Below, piece after piece: positions 12,469 to 22,198 of a DNA stretch of 64,000 nt (the first letter of the stretch is position 1; each line of letters starts with the position of its first letter). The notes under the pieces are model-generated. The model saw nothing but the letters and a program-made list of their open reading frames with translations, searched no databases and was not told where the DNA came from. The stretch spans positions 151,465,104 through 151,529,103 of the forward strand of contig NC_092520.1 of NCBI RefSeq assembly GCF_037038585.1, read 5' to 3'. Position numbers and translations under genes: made by a program. Origin of the DNA: Patagioenas fasciata. Its lineage: Eukaryota > Chordata > Aves > Columbiformes > Columbidae.

Positions 12469-12474
12469 TTTATT
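12469..12474 (-). terminator. BID: Candidate distal poly(A) signal of BID
   Basis: TTTATT on the + strand, AATAAA on the transcript, in a very A/U-rich context (12475-12520), about 940 nt after the BID stop codon. Cleavage would fall near 12450. A second AATAAA at 12791-12796 could give a shorter 3'UTR. Confidence 0.55.
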
Positions 12475-13119
12475 TAAGTTAAAAAAAACACAAAATATTT
12501 ACATAATTTAAAAACTTCTGAGGCAGCTGGATCACAGCTGAAGCCTTTGCCACCTTGTATGGAATTACAGGTATGTATCAAACAACCTGAGTTCAAGTTT
12601 GTTGAACCTGAGATATGACTGCAATATTGTAAAAGATGCTGAATGGTCTTCCTGATCCAAAGCTGATACCTCTTCCTTTATAGCAAGATATTCTAAAAGC
12701 TTACACTTTTCCTCAAGCATATCCAGATTGTGTTCCCTGAAAAAATTAGCCCTGTACCTACTGTTGTGCTATTTGAGTTTATAATTCAATTTTATTTTTC
12801 AAGCAAGCAGAGGTTTATGGCAATTGATAGCAAAGCATCTTTAGCCTTCTGGGGCCAAACACCTCTGGCTCCTTTAAGGTTGGTCCCTCTTGCTGGCAGC
12901 TTCCCTCTAAAATAGAGCTGATGTTTCCCCCTCAATGCTGCTGGTGAACTGTGCTGATCCACCAGGCATTCTGCAGCCTGAGGCCTTCCTGGGAACAACT
13001 AACACCTAGCATGGCTCAGCTGCAGCACTGAGAAGGGAATAACAAGCAAAATGCTACAGCTGATTAGAAAAAAAAATGAAAATACTGAGAGGGGATGATC
13101 TGTTCCTTAAAGGGAGGGG

Positions 13120-13144
13120 AAAAAAAAAAAAAAAAAAAAAAAAA
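13120..13144. repeat. A25 homopolymer
   Basis: Twenty-five consecutive A on the + strand followed by A/C-rich sequence to about 13180. In the BID transcript it reads as poly(U). Its length is probably variable. Confidence 0.9.
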
Positions 13145-13413
13145 TCAACACACCACAAACAAAAACACACAACAGAAAAAGCTTGTAAAATGAGAGCAGG
13201 CAGGCACTACTCCTTACAGGCACTGGCAGAGCTGGCACACAGCTCATGCTACTTCCATTGCTATGCTAGTCTACAGAAGCCTATTTATGAAGCTCTGCTT
13301 TCCCTTTCACAGCTGTATCTCAGAAGTTAAAAGCAGAAAAAGTGATTTTCATACATCAAGAAAAGTAAAAAGTCTCCAGGAATGCATGTTCTCCAGAGGG
13401 AGGGCTGGAGGGC

Positions 13414-13425
13414 TTACCCACGCAC
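13414..13425 (-). CDS. BID: BID terminal coding exon: three codons and stop
   Basis: On the - strand a strong pyrimidine tract and acceptor (TTTCTTTCTCTCCAG, AG at 13427-13426) is followed by GTG CGT GGG TAA, giving Val-Arg-Gly-stop. The previous exon ends in phase 0 with ...NYIVRM and a consensus GTGAGT donor, so the protein ends NYIVRMVRG. The alternative, reading through that donor, would add 46 residues unlike any BID, and the protein would be far longer than the human one. I therefore prefer the spliced end. This is an inference from splice sites, not from a transcript. Confidence 0.72.
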   Translation of the reverse strand: MRG

Positions 13426-14738
13426 CTGGAGAGAAAGAAACAGAACCAGAGTTAGCAGCAGCAGAGCTGTCCCAGTGCTTGCCCACCCCCCACCCAAGGA
13501 GCACAAACAGCAGCAGCAGCCACTGCACGGTCCCCAGCACCACCAACCGTGCTGTGACTGCCACCTGCTGTGCTGCACATCTGCCATCTCCCCTCAGCAC
13601 ACCCCGCTTCCTGTCCAGGGGGAACAGCTCTATGCCCCCCACTAATGCTACAACACTGGGGTGGGCAGACAGCCAGCAACCCTTTGGCCACCCTCCTTGC
13701 ACCTTGCAGCAGCACTGCATGGAGCAGCAAAGGGCCCATGTCTCTCACACTAGGGACCGGTTTCTGTTTTAAGCTGGGCTTAGTCATGCTGCCCAGTGAC
13801 ACGTGCCTTGCTGCCGAGCAAGGGACAGGGCTGCTGTGCGAGGTGGCTGCCTCAGCTGGTGACACAGGGTGAGCCGGGCTCCTCTGCAGGTTGTTGCTGA
13901 TGGCAAGGCTGTGGCACAGGGGTATCCCACAGACTGGCAGCACCCCACAGCTGGGCTGCTGCTGTTTCACAGGGCAGCAGGATCACACATCCCTGACCAC
14001 TCTCAAATCTCATTCCTAATGAGTACTCTCAGTCTTAGCACACATGTGCTTATGTCTATGTGTGCACACACCCTCAGAGGTTATTTCTTCCTCACCCCTC
14101 CCCTGACAGGTTAGTTCCTGTGACCAAATGCCCCAGCCTCTCCCCTGGCCTGACTGCTGGCTGTTTAGTCTCCACACCTCTGCTCCAGCTCCAACAGAGA
14201 ACAAGAACAGAGCTGCCATTTCCTATCTGACCATTTCTCATAGCTCCTCTGCTGGTGCCATTTCTCAGGGCAATTCCTTTCTTCCAGTTCTGTCAAGCTC
14301 TGAGGAGCCTAGGCAGACAGCAGCAGAGACCTCAAGCCCAAGACATCTGAAAAATACAGCCAGAGTTCAGGTCAGGCTTTTGTTCTCTAAGGGCATAATT
14401 AACTCTAGTCTTACCAGCAGAGCTCTCCAAAAAGACTGCAGGGAGGAGAGGAGCAATCAAATATTTCTCTGCCCTACAGAATAATGCATTCTGTTCACTG
14501 GCTTCTGTGAGAGTGGGGCAAGCAGAAGCTGTGACATGTCCCCCTTAAGCCTCCCTCCCTCAGCACATCAAGCTTCAGAGTTCAGCAGGGACTGGCATTC
14601 CCTTCTGGCCAAACTCCAGAGCACTACAGGGAAACCAGCAGCCACAGGCAGCTCAGAGCTAGGCCACCCCTCCAGGAACAACTTAGGCCAGCTAAGAGCC
14701 TGGCTGTCACTCACACCAAGCTGTTCAACAGCACTCAC
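13426..14738 (-). other. BID: BID last intron
   Basis: Intron between the exon at 14739-14942 and the three-codon terminal exon. It is relatively GC-rich around 13450-13970, which creates long overlapping frames on both strands (up to about 170 codons). These resemble no protein and contain no consistent splice structure, so they are left uncalled. No interspersed repeat is seen. Confidence 0.7.
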
Positions 14739-14942
14739 CATTCTGACAATGTAGTTGTGGAGATGCTGGTTGATGTAGTTCACAGTGGTCCTGAAGACAC
14801 GTGGTAGAAGGGAAGGCACTGTATTCACAATTTTTTTAGTTAAGACCATTGCTAGCACCAACGTAGCCTTCTCTTGTTCCATGTCTGGGGGCAGGGCACG
14901 CACAAGCCCTTCCACTGCCTCTGACATGCGCCGGGTTATCAC
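14739..14942 (-). CDS. BID: BID exon encoding the central hydrophobic and C-terminal helices
   Basis: A 204-nt exon (68 codons, phase 0 on both sides) with acceptor TTCTGTACAG (AG at 14944-14943) and donor GTGAGT (from 14738). The product runs from VITRRMSEAVEGLV through PPDMEQEKATLVLAMVL and TKKIVNTVPSLLPRVF to TTVNYINQHLHNYIVRM. This aligns with human BID helices 5-8, where DMEKEKTMLVLALLLAKK and TTVNFINQNLRTY are the counterparts. These helices contain the membrane-inserting hairpin of truncated BID that helps it bind the mitochondrial outer membrane. Identity is secure from the shared spacing of charged and hydrophobic residues. Confidence 0.95.
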
Positions 14943-16576
14943 CTGTACAGAAGACCGAGATCTCAGTGCAACACAAAGGGGTCTCAGCACAGCCTGCCAG
15001 TGCTCTGCTGGTCACTGATGTGCTTGTTTAAACACCTCACAGAATGCTGCTCCTCTTCCTTCCCAGCACAGCAGCCTGCCTGGATGGCAATAAAGATAAC
15101 TCTTCTCTGAGCTCAGCTGCTCACCCAAGACAAAAAGAGAAGGAGACAATACACATACCCCTGGAAAATTTAGACAGCACCTTACACACTCAGGGTACAA
15201 CAGTGCCCCTCCTCCCCAAGGTTTGCACCTAACCTGCTAAGTCCTGAAATGGCACAGGAACCCTGGGGCTCCCAGAAAAGGGCAAACCACCTTAAACACA
15301 GTGAAGATCAGGGGTGCAAGCTTCAGTGAGGACTGGCAAAAAGGCAAAGTAAGTTTCAGAGAAAAACCTTCAGACAGACAGAAGGTAAAGGTGTCCAAGT
15401 ATGGAACAAACACTGCCTTGCTCCCAAGATCAGTTTCACAAGAGGGACAATGTGCATACACACATACACACTAAGGTACACTACTAATGAGAAAATCAAG
15501 GTCCCCCAGTCACAAGTTAGGTTTGTGTCAGCCTCATTTAACCTTAAAAAGTTAGGCAATAAATATGAAGGCCTGAAACTTAACTGGGATGAGAACAAGA
15601 CAGCAGGAGCAGGGAATGGTCAGACTGGAATTAGTCTGTGCATATGACACAGCTTAGTAGAAAAAACCCACACGACACACAAAAAATATTTAAGTCATTA
15701 AATCCAGCCTTTTCAGCAAGAAAGTGGATCCTCAATTCAAAGACAACATTAGCTTGAAGAGCATTGAAAACTTCATCACAGGCAGAGAAAGCAAGAAAGC
15801 CACAGTTATCTTGAAGATGCCAAAAAGGCTCTGTGGAAGCAAACTGTGGCTTTTGATCCAGATATGGATCCAACCCTTAAAAAGAAAACAGAGGTATGTC
15901 TAATGCAAGGGACTTTAAAACTCTACTTCCTTGCAAAGCAAGGACGGGAGAGTGACTGCATCAAAGTAGTAGAGATGCCACCTACAGAGACTTTCTCAAC
16001 AGGTCAACCATCCAGGCCAAAACACACCAATACTCTCAACACCAAGAGGTGATCAGCTGAAAAGTTATGGCACTAGAAAAGGGTCTCACTTCTTGCTGTC
16101 TCTTCAGTGTTCAGTAACATAACAAGTCAAGCTTGTGGCACTAGCACTGCTCAGTTTTTACCCTCATGATGAGCAGCAGACATACAGAACTCAACACCAA
16201 AGTTCAAAGGTCTTAAGGACAAATACTAAGGCTTAACCAGACAGCTGATTTTCAAAGGTAAGTCACTGGGCTAACAAAAAGAGGACAAAGTGCCTCTGGA
16301 AATCAGTCCATGTCCACAGCTACCTCAATTTCACAATCTGCAGAAAGGAGACTGAGCCCAAGGAACCTAATTTGCAGAGCAATGGTTGCCACAGAATACA
16401 GCATCACTTCTCATAACTCTCCAAAGGTCAGTATTTGGGCTGAGTTAAGATTGTAATAATTAACGCATCAAACTAGCAAAGATACAGATATTGCAAGCTT
16501 GCCGCTTGCAAGCCACAGCAAGAAGGATGCCCAACATTTAAAAGGGGAACAGCTAGTCAGGTTGCTCTTCACTCAC
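14943..16576 (-). other. BID: BID intron between the BH3 exon and the helix 5-8 exon
   Basis: Intronic. The 1.6 kb contain only short frames on both strands and no repeat family that I recognise. Confidence 0.75.
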
Positions 16577-16722
16577 CTCTCCAGGCAGATTCTCATTCAG
16601 AAACTGCTGTACTAGATCATTTACTAGTCTTGTTTTGATTTCTCTGTCAAACTGGTCTCCAATCTCAGCGAGCTGAGCAGCAATGAGCCGGACAACTTCT
16701 TCATCTACCTGAGGTTCAAACA
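16577..16722 (-). CDS. BID: BID exon encoding the BH3 domain
   Basis: A 146-nt exon: acceptor GTGTGTTGGCAG (AG at 16724-16723), donor GAG-GTGAGT (from 16576). With one base carried from the previous exon it gives 49 codons, VFEPQVDEEVV to NENLPGE. It holds the BH3 helix VRLIAAQLAEIGDQFD (Arg83 at 16688-16690 to Asp97 at 16646-16648). The BH3 core Leu89-x-x-x-Gly93-Asp94 is present, as in human BID (HLAQVGD). After caspase cleavage this helix activates BAX and BAK and binds anti-apoptotic BCL2 proteins. The invariant residues are intact, so the gene looks functional. Confidence 0.96.
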
Positions 16723-17980
16723 CTGCCAACACACACAGAAGGATTTAATTCACAGGTTGTAGTCAGACTAGGTTCAGTGCAGGTAAGGTGACCCGGAGCA
16801 TTTTGCTCATCTCCATTACCAGCCTCCTTCCTACCCCACCCCTAATCGTAGTACATTCATAACAGCTTTATGCACTGCAACTCCCTTTTGTGCACTCAAC
16901 TCATTTACCAGACAGTGTGCAAACAGGTTTTTATCCTTAGTTTAAGTAAACTGCAGCCTCACCCTGTCCAAAAAGCACTACAGGGGAGGGCAGAACATCC
17001 ACAACCAAAATTTGTACAGGACAGCTACAGCCACCACCCTGCCTTGAGAGAAGTATTGTCAGGACCAGTCTCTTATGTGGAATCTAAAACAGACCATCTC
17101 ATCAAATCATAGAATAGTTTGGGCTAGAAGGGACCTTCAAAGGTCATCTAGTCCAACCCCCCTGTCATGAGCAGTGACTTCAGGTTGCTCAGAGCCTTAT
17201 CCAACCTAACCTTGAATGTCTCCAGGGATGTGGCATCTACCACCCCTCCAAGCAACCTGTGCCAGGGTTTCACCAACCTCATTGTAAAAAATTTCTTCGT
17301 TATATCTAGTCTGAATCTATTGTCCTTCAGTTTAAAAACCATTACTTCTTGTCCTATCTCCTTCTAGCAAAGCTTCCCAATGTCAGTCAGGCCACAAGAC
17401 TAAGACAGATTTGTATGAGGGAATGTTATTTACTGTCGTGGTTACTCCTCACCTTGTTTAGGGTTGAGGTCAGTGTGCCAGCTGACACATCCTGGGCAAG
17501 GGGCAATAGCCATCCTGCAGATGGCTGGTGAAGCAGCAATGGTACCAGAGACCATTTGAGGAACGGTTTCTATCACACTTGTAGAACAGAAAGGGATTTG
17601 CTCAGTACCAGAACAAGAGTTGTTCCAAAATCCTAGCCCAAGTACTGGTACTCCCCAAGGAACAGTGTGAGGCTTAACTGCTTAATGTCACACTTCTTGA
17701 GGACAGCAATCATTCACACCAGCTCTGTGGCCCTTATGTGATTTGCTGCAGACAAAACCCCAGGATGAGGGGTGCTCTAGAAATTCATGGGGAGATAAAT
17801 TGCTAAGCACTAGGTGTCTTATACTAAGCATTAAAATCCCAACCAACACCACCACCAGCCATACTGCAAAGTTTCTCGATGGAGAAAACATTGTTGCTGG
17901 TCTGTTCCAGAGGATTAAAGATGGAAAAAGAACAATGCCACCTTCAGAGAGGCATATAGGATGGAGAAAAGAGCACTCAC
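16723..17980 (-). other. BID: BID intron between the caspase-loop exon and the BH3 exon
   Basis: Intron of about 1.26 kb containing a CR1 fragment (about 17105-17370) in sense with BID. The rest is unique sequence without a supported feature. Confidence 0.75.
17105..17370 (-). mobile_element. CR1 LINE 3' fragment
   Basis: Short CR1 3' end on the - strand. The coding remnant reads FRLDITKKFFTMRLVKPWHRLLGGVVDATSLETFK in pieces, followed by the untranslated end with GGACTAGATGACCTTTGAAGG-like sequence and the terminal ATTCTATGATT. On the + strand this appears as AATCATAGAATAG at its left edge. 5'-truncated and inactive, inside a BID intron. Confidence 0.93.
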
Positions 17981-18185
17981 CTGGCTCACCGTTCTGCAGC
18001 AAGTGGCCACTCCTATTGCCATCAGTCTGAAGTTCCATCTCATCATCATAGCAGTACTTGCCTTGCAGGACAGGCACAATCCCCTGGCTTTGCAGGGAAT
18101 GCAGTTGCTCTCTGAACATGCAGTCAGGGGACACGTCCAGGAAGCTGTACAGCAGCACACTCTCCATCTGGACAGATCCATTGAC
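17981..18185 (-). CDS. BID: BID exon encoding the N-terminal helix and caspase-8 cleavage loop
   Basis: A 205-nt exon: acceptor CTTATGTTTAAG (AG at 18187-18186), donor CCAG-GTGAGT (from 17980). It begins VNGSVQMESVLLYSFLDV, continues with FREQLHSLQSQGIVPVLQG, and contains the loop ELQTDGNRSGH. LQTD-G is the caspase-8 site of BID; here the cleaved Asp is residue 58, codon at 18021-18023 (Asp60 in human). One base carries over into the BH3 exon, preserving frame. The exact conservation of LQTDGNRS identifies the gene and says death-receptor control is retained. Confidence 0.96.
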
Positions 18186-20419
18186 CTTAAACATAAGAAA
18201 AAAAATCACGTGAAACCCATGCCTAGAAGTCCCACTCAGAAAGTCTACACATATGCTGCTTTCCAACTCTGAACACAATTTCATTTGGGCATCCTGAACA
18301 GCATTAGCCAGAGAATCCACAAGAACTCAGCAAATGCATAGTAACTCCCGACATGTACACACACAGAAGTGTCTGATGGTGAATGACAGATGGCTCTGTT
18401 CTTACAAATCAGTGGTTGAAGCATCAGCTCACCTTCTGATCACCCTGATCAGAGCTCCTCTTTTCAAACAGATGTGTACACAGCACAAACCACCCAGCTC
18501 CCCTTATGCAGACATCTGGTTTTGGAAGGTTTCTACCCCTGTATTTGGGAACTGGGCATTCTACTTCCTGTGCATAACAAAGCCAAAAGCTCCCCCTCTA
18601 AATGTAATCAGAGCATAGCAGTAACAAGGTGGGAAACAGAGATAACAGCATAAGACTGCAAAAAACCCCAAGGTTCATGTTTCTTCACCCTCTTCAAAGG
18701 GATCTCAACTACCTTCATAATGAAGCTGTTGAGCTCCCTCTAGAGAGCCAAGCATCTGCTCACAGGAATAGTGGCAGTGAGATGTCAGATCACTGGTGTC
18801 ACCTACCACTGGAGGTAGATGGACCCCCAGCGAACAGGCACATGCTGCCCCCACAGCTGCACACCCTGCCTCTTCAAGCACAGCAGCACAGGGCATCCTA
18901 ATTAGTTAGGTTGAAGAAGTCCATGAGGCAGGCAGATCAGTGTGAGCAAGAGGTTCCACTGGAACATGGGGCCTCATAACCAAGGTCTCCGTAGAAAACC
19001 AGGAGACTATCCAATAATTTTAGTTAAGCAGCTAAGAGAGCAGGATGTTGTGTAAGCACAGAAATAAAAGTGAGAAAAAAAAATCCTTATTCTGGTTTGC
19101 AGACTGTCTGACTATAAGATAAGAAAACGCTTAGACTTCATTGTAACCAGGGAGAAGAATCAAGGCTGAAATAGAATGGTTTCTCTTGCCAACTGCATAG
19201 GGAAATAAATGTGCAGCCAGGACCAATCTGATAACTGAAAGGAAGTTTCAGGTACCTTTTGGTGAGTGGAACCTTGTAAGGTCACCTATATAGAATCATA
19301 GAATCATTTCTGTTGGAAGAGATCCTCAGGATCATCAAGTCCAACCATAACCTAACTCTGGCACTAAACCATGTCCCTGAGAACCTCATCTATGCATCTT
19401 TTAAACACCTCCAGGGATGGTGACCCCACCACTTCCCTAGGCAGCCTGTTCCAATGCCTGACAACCATTTCTGTGAATAATTTTTTCCTAATATCCAATC
19501 TAAATCCCCCAGCACAACTTGAGGCCATTTCCTCTTGTCCTACCACTTGTTACTTGGGAGAAGAGACCAAGAGACATAACCATATGAGTAATACTACACA
19601 GGACCCATATTGCCTAAGCAACAGTAACAAAATTGGGACAAATGCAGAAAAAGTAATTAAGGATGGGTTTTTTACTTGAGAAGACTGGGCAGAGAATGTG
19701 AGAAGCAAATACAACAAAAAGGAGGGTTCAGAAATGGAAACAAATGGAAAATAAGGTATATGATCAAAGATCAACAGAAAGCACATCTTCCATGACCTGA
19801 GCATGGATGTTTACAGACAGCAGTAAAACTCACCTGGTGATCCAAGCTCACTGGGACACCAGTAGTGATCCTATCCAACAAAAGCCCACTGGACTAGTCA
19901 TCAGGTTTATATTCAAAAGGCATGTGGAGGGGCAGAACAAGGAGGGTTATAACTGTACCCTAACACTAGGTGGGGTGAGGAGGACAAGAAACATTTCAAT
20001 AGCAGTTCAATGTAACTAAATAAGATTTAACCATGATAAATAGTAGCTTAGTAGTTGTGATTAATGTTGCACAAAACAATGCAAAAAATGATCATAGTGG
20101 TGTGTCCATTAATTTGATGTATTAGTTTCAGTAGTTTGTAGTTTAATCAACAGAGATGGTAGCCTCTTAAATAGCTACATCTCCAGCCTTCAGTTTATAG
20201 AGGGAGTGTCACACTGCAAACAAACTGGTTCCATCTATTTTTTGTCTCTGTTCACAGTGGAGAGGAGCAGCACCAGGGTCCCTGCAGGAACTCTGAGGAA
20301 GATAAGGACACAAGCCAGCACTTTTTGAGGCTCATCCCCTTAGGGGTATCTAGGAACAAGTGCACAAGAGAACCACTGGTCACTACGAACCACTGACTTC
20401 AGTCATGTTTGAAACTAAC
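18186..20419 (-). other. BID: BID intron after the start-codon exon
   Basis: Intron of 2.2 kb with one CR1 fragment (about 19291-19575). No other feature is supported. The acceptor at its end (TTTAAG) has a weaker, interrupted pyrimidine tract than the other BID acceptors. Confidence 0.75.
19291..19575 (-). mobile_element. CR1 LINE 3' fragment
   Basis: CR1 3' end on the - strand. The coding remnant includes [21 protein letters not shown] and [16 protein letters not shown], and the terminal repeat shows on the + strand as TAGAATCATAGAATCA. A TTGGGAGAAGAGACCAAG stretch typical of CR1 marks the upstream side. The ORF2 tail is open over about 60 codons but truncated at its 5' end. It lies in sense in a BID intron. 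Confidence 0.94.
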
Positions 20420-20428
20420 CTGCTCCAT
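20420..20428 (-). CDS. BID: BID start codon: first three codons (MEQ)
   Basis: The coding part of the exon at 20420-20488. The ATG at 20426-20428 has A at -3 and G at +4 (ATCATGG), a strong initiation context, and is the only ATG in the exon. The donor CAG-GTTAGT follows after GAG CAG, in phase 0 with GTCAATGGA of the next exon, giving MEQVNGSVQMESV. The upstream part of the exon is open in the same frame but carries no other ATG, and exon 1 also lacks one, so this start is preferred. Confidence 0.85.
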
Positions 20429-20488
20429 GATGGATTCAGAGACACAGCAGCTCTTGTCTCCCTCTGCTTCACACCAGAACTCCTTGCC
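20429..20488 (-). other. BID: BID exon 2, 5'UTR part
   Basis: Sixty bases between the acceptor (TCACTCTTTTGCAG, AG at 20490-20489) and the start codon. They can be read in frame as GKEFWCEAEGDKSCCVSESI, so an N-terminally extended isoform would be possible if an upstream exon supplied an in-frame ATG. None is seen in the called exons. Confidence 0.75.
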
Positions 20489-22081
20489 CTGCAAAAGAGT
20501 GAGGAAAAAAAAAAAGTGAAGGGAAAAAAAAAACTTTACATAAACCCACAACTTGAAGCAGTGCTCATGGGTCTGGCCACATTTCATAAAAATAATGCTT
20601 AGTGATGCTTATCCATGTTTCTGGGGAGTGCTGCTCATCCATCACACACTGGCACTCATACAAAAAGGCTGAGAAAACCACAACTCTCCCAGCAAGAAGG
20701 GCCCTATTCGTGTGAATGAGGGACATGAAACTACTCCCTTCCAGATGTGTGGAAGACAGTGGAGTGACACAACTTTAATGGGGCTTTAAAGCCAAGAGGT
20801 AGTGCTGGGGCAGGGAGGGACAACCCTTCATAGTGCCAGAGGTTGGAATGGAAAGCAGTGTCATCACAGAGGAGTTCCCGAGCACATACTGAGGGCAGGT
20901 CAGCTGCTCAGGTCTGCATGCACAGCAGCATTTTCTGCAGTGAAACATCCAGCCAACAATGCAACACATCTGCAGGACTTCCAAGTGCACCTCCCTCCTG
21001 CTTACCCTATGCAGAGATACATGTACACACTCAGGCTTCTTTCAGTACTTTCCCAACAAATATCTAGGGACAGAGAAGGCTGGAACAAGCAAAGACTTCT
21101 AGTTACATGAGCACAACTCCACTAGACCTCCAGGGAGGCCTGAATTGAAGACGGGAGACAACAGGACCTGGGTCATGAGCTCCTCTGCCCACATGGTGCA
21201 TGCTCAGGGCTGAGAGCCCTCAGCCTGTCTTGCAGCTGGGCAGTGCCCAAGGGCTTTTCCCAGAGCTACACAAAGAGGCCAGAGAGGGTGGTGCAGAAGG
21301 TGGCCTCCCTCACCCACAAAGAAAGGGGAGCTGGCAGGAACACAGCGCTCCTTCCTCATCCAGCCAGATGGGTGGGTCAGACCAGCAGCCCAAATAGTCA
21401 CATCTGGAAGTCACAGTGCAAGAGAGGTGTGAGAGCAGTACAGCAGGTACCAATGACACACTGCTACCAGCAAATGCCAAGGCAGGGAAGACAGGAATCC
21501 CCTCTGTGGACCCAGCATCTGCTGCTTTAGATGGAACAGTCCCACAACTGCACACAGAAGTCTCTGGTGCAAGCTGGCTTCAACTAGTGATGAGCAGGGC
21601 CTGGCAAAAAGTGGGCACTACCTTCCCACCAGGCCAATAACCAGGCTGCTGCACAAGTACCTCCTGATCAACAATGGGGTGAAAGCACCAAGGACCCCAA
21701 ACAGCCTGCAAACCAAAAACCGGGGCTAGTGATGAATGATCCTATTTCATAGTGACAATCCCTCACAGCTGTGTTTTAAATAACTAAACATGCTGGTAGA
21801 AAAGAAGAAGTGAAAGCGAAAGCAAAAATGAATTCAAACTCTGAAGGAAACCACAGTAATAATGTCAAGAGAACCATGAATTTCCAAACTTTTCAAGGCT
21901 CTTAGTCCCCATGACCAAAATACCATCTCAAAACACAAAACAGCCCACAAACAGCCTTCTTAACCGTGAGCTCTTTTTCCACTTAGTTGTTATGTCAGAC
22001 TAATACTTTCCTAGAACACAGGCATAGCCTTTGCTTGGCGTTTTTCTCTGCTCCATTCAAATCCCTATTGCTGCTACTCAC

Positions 22082-22198
22082 CTCTACCCTAAATGGTGTG
22101 CTGGCTGAGGAGAATGTAGTCCTCGCTGTCCTCCTCTTTGGAACCTGACAGGGCTCTGGAACAGGTCCGGGTGACCCTTTCTCCTGGGCTTGGCTATG
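22082..22198 (-). other. Candidate alternative 5' exon in BID intron 1
   Basis: A 117-nt segment on the - strand bounded by a strong acceptor (CTCTCTCTCCTTCAG, AG at 22200-22199) and a consensus donor (GTAGAG-GTGAGTAG). It is about 1.6 kb upstream of the BID start-codon exon and in the same orientation. It has no ATG. It is open in the frame that would join the next exon (HSQAQEKGSPGP to STPFRVE), and a second frame ends KEEDSEDYILLSQHTI-stop. It may be an alternative BID 5'UTR exon or an unused pseudo-exon. No homology is claimed. Confidence 0.33.

Larger units (their letters stand above)
12450..13413 (-). other. BID: BID 3'UTR (inferred)
   Basis: Transcribed region after the BID TAA at 13414-13416, running to the AATAAA at 12469-12474. 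It includes a 25-base A run on the + strand (13120-13144), which is a U25 run in the mRNA, and an AATAAA at 12791-12796. No coding sequence is seen. The 3' limit depends on which poly(A) signal is used. Confidence 0.55.

Noticed and set aside
13452-13970. 172-codon frame on the - strand between BID exons
   Set aside because: It falls in the last BID intron, overlaps + strand frames of similar length and does not resemble a protein family.
14568-14738. Readthrough extension of the BID exon at 14739-14942
   Set aside because: A consensus GTGAGT donor at 14738 joins in phase to a strong acceptor at 13426 with an immediate stop. The 46-residue extension has no counterpart in BID.
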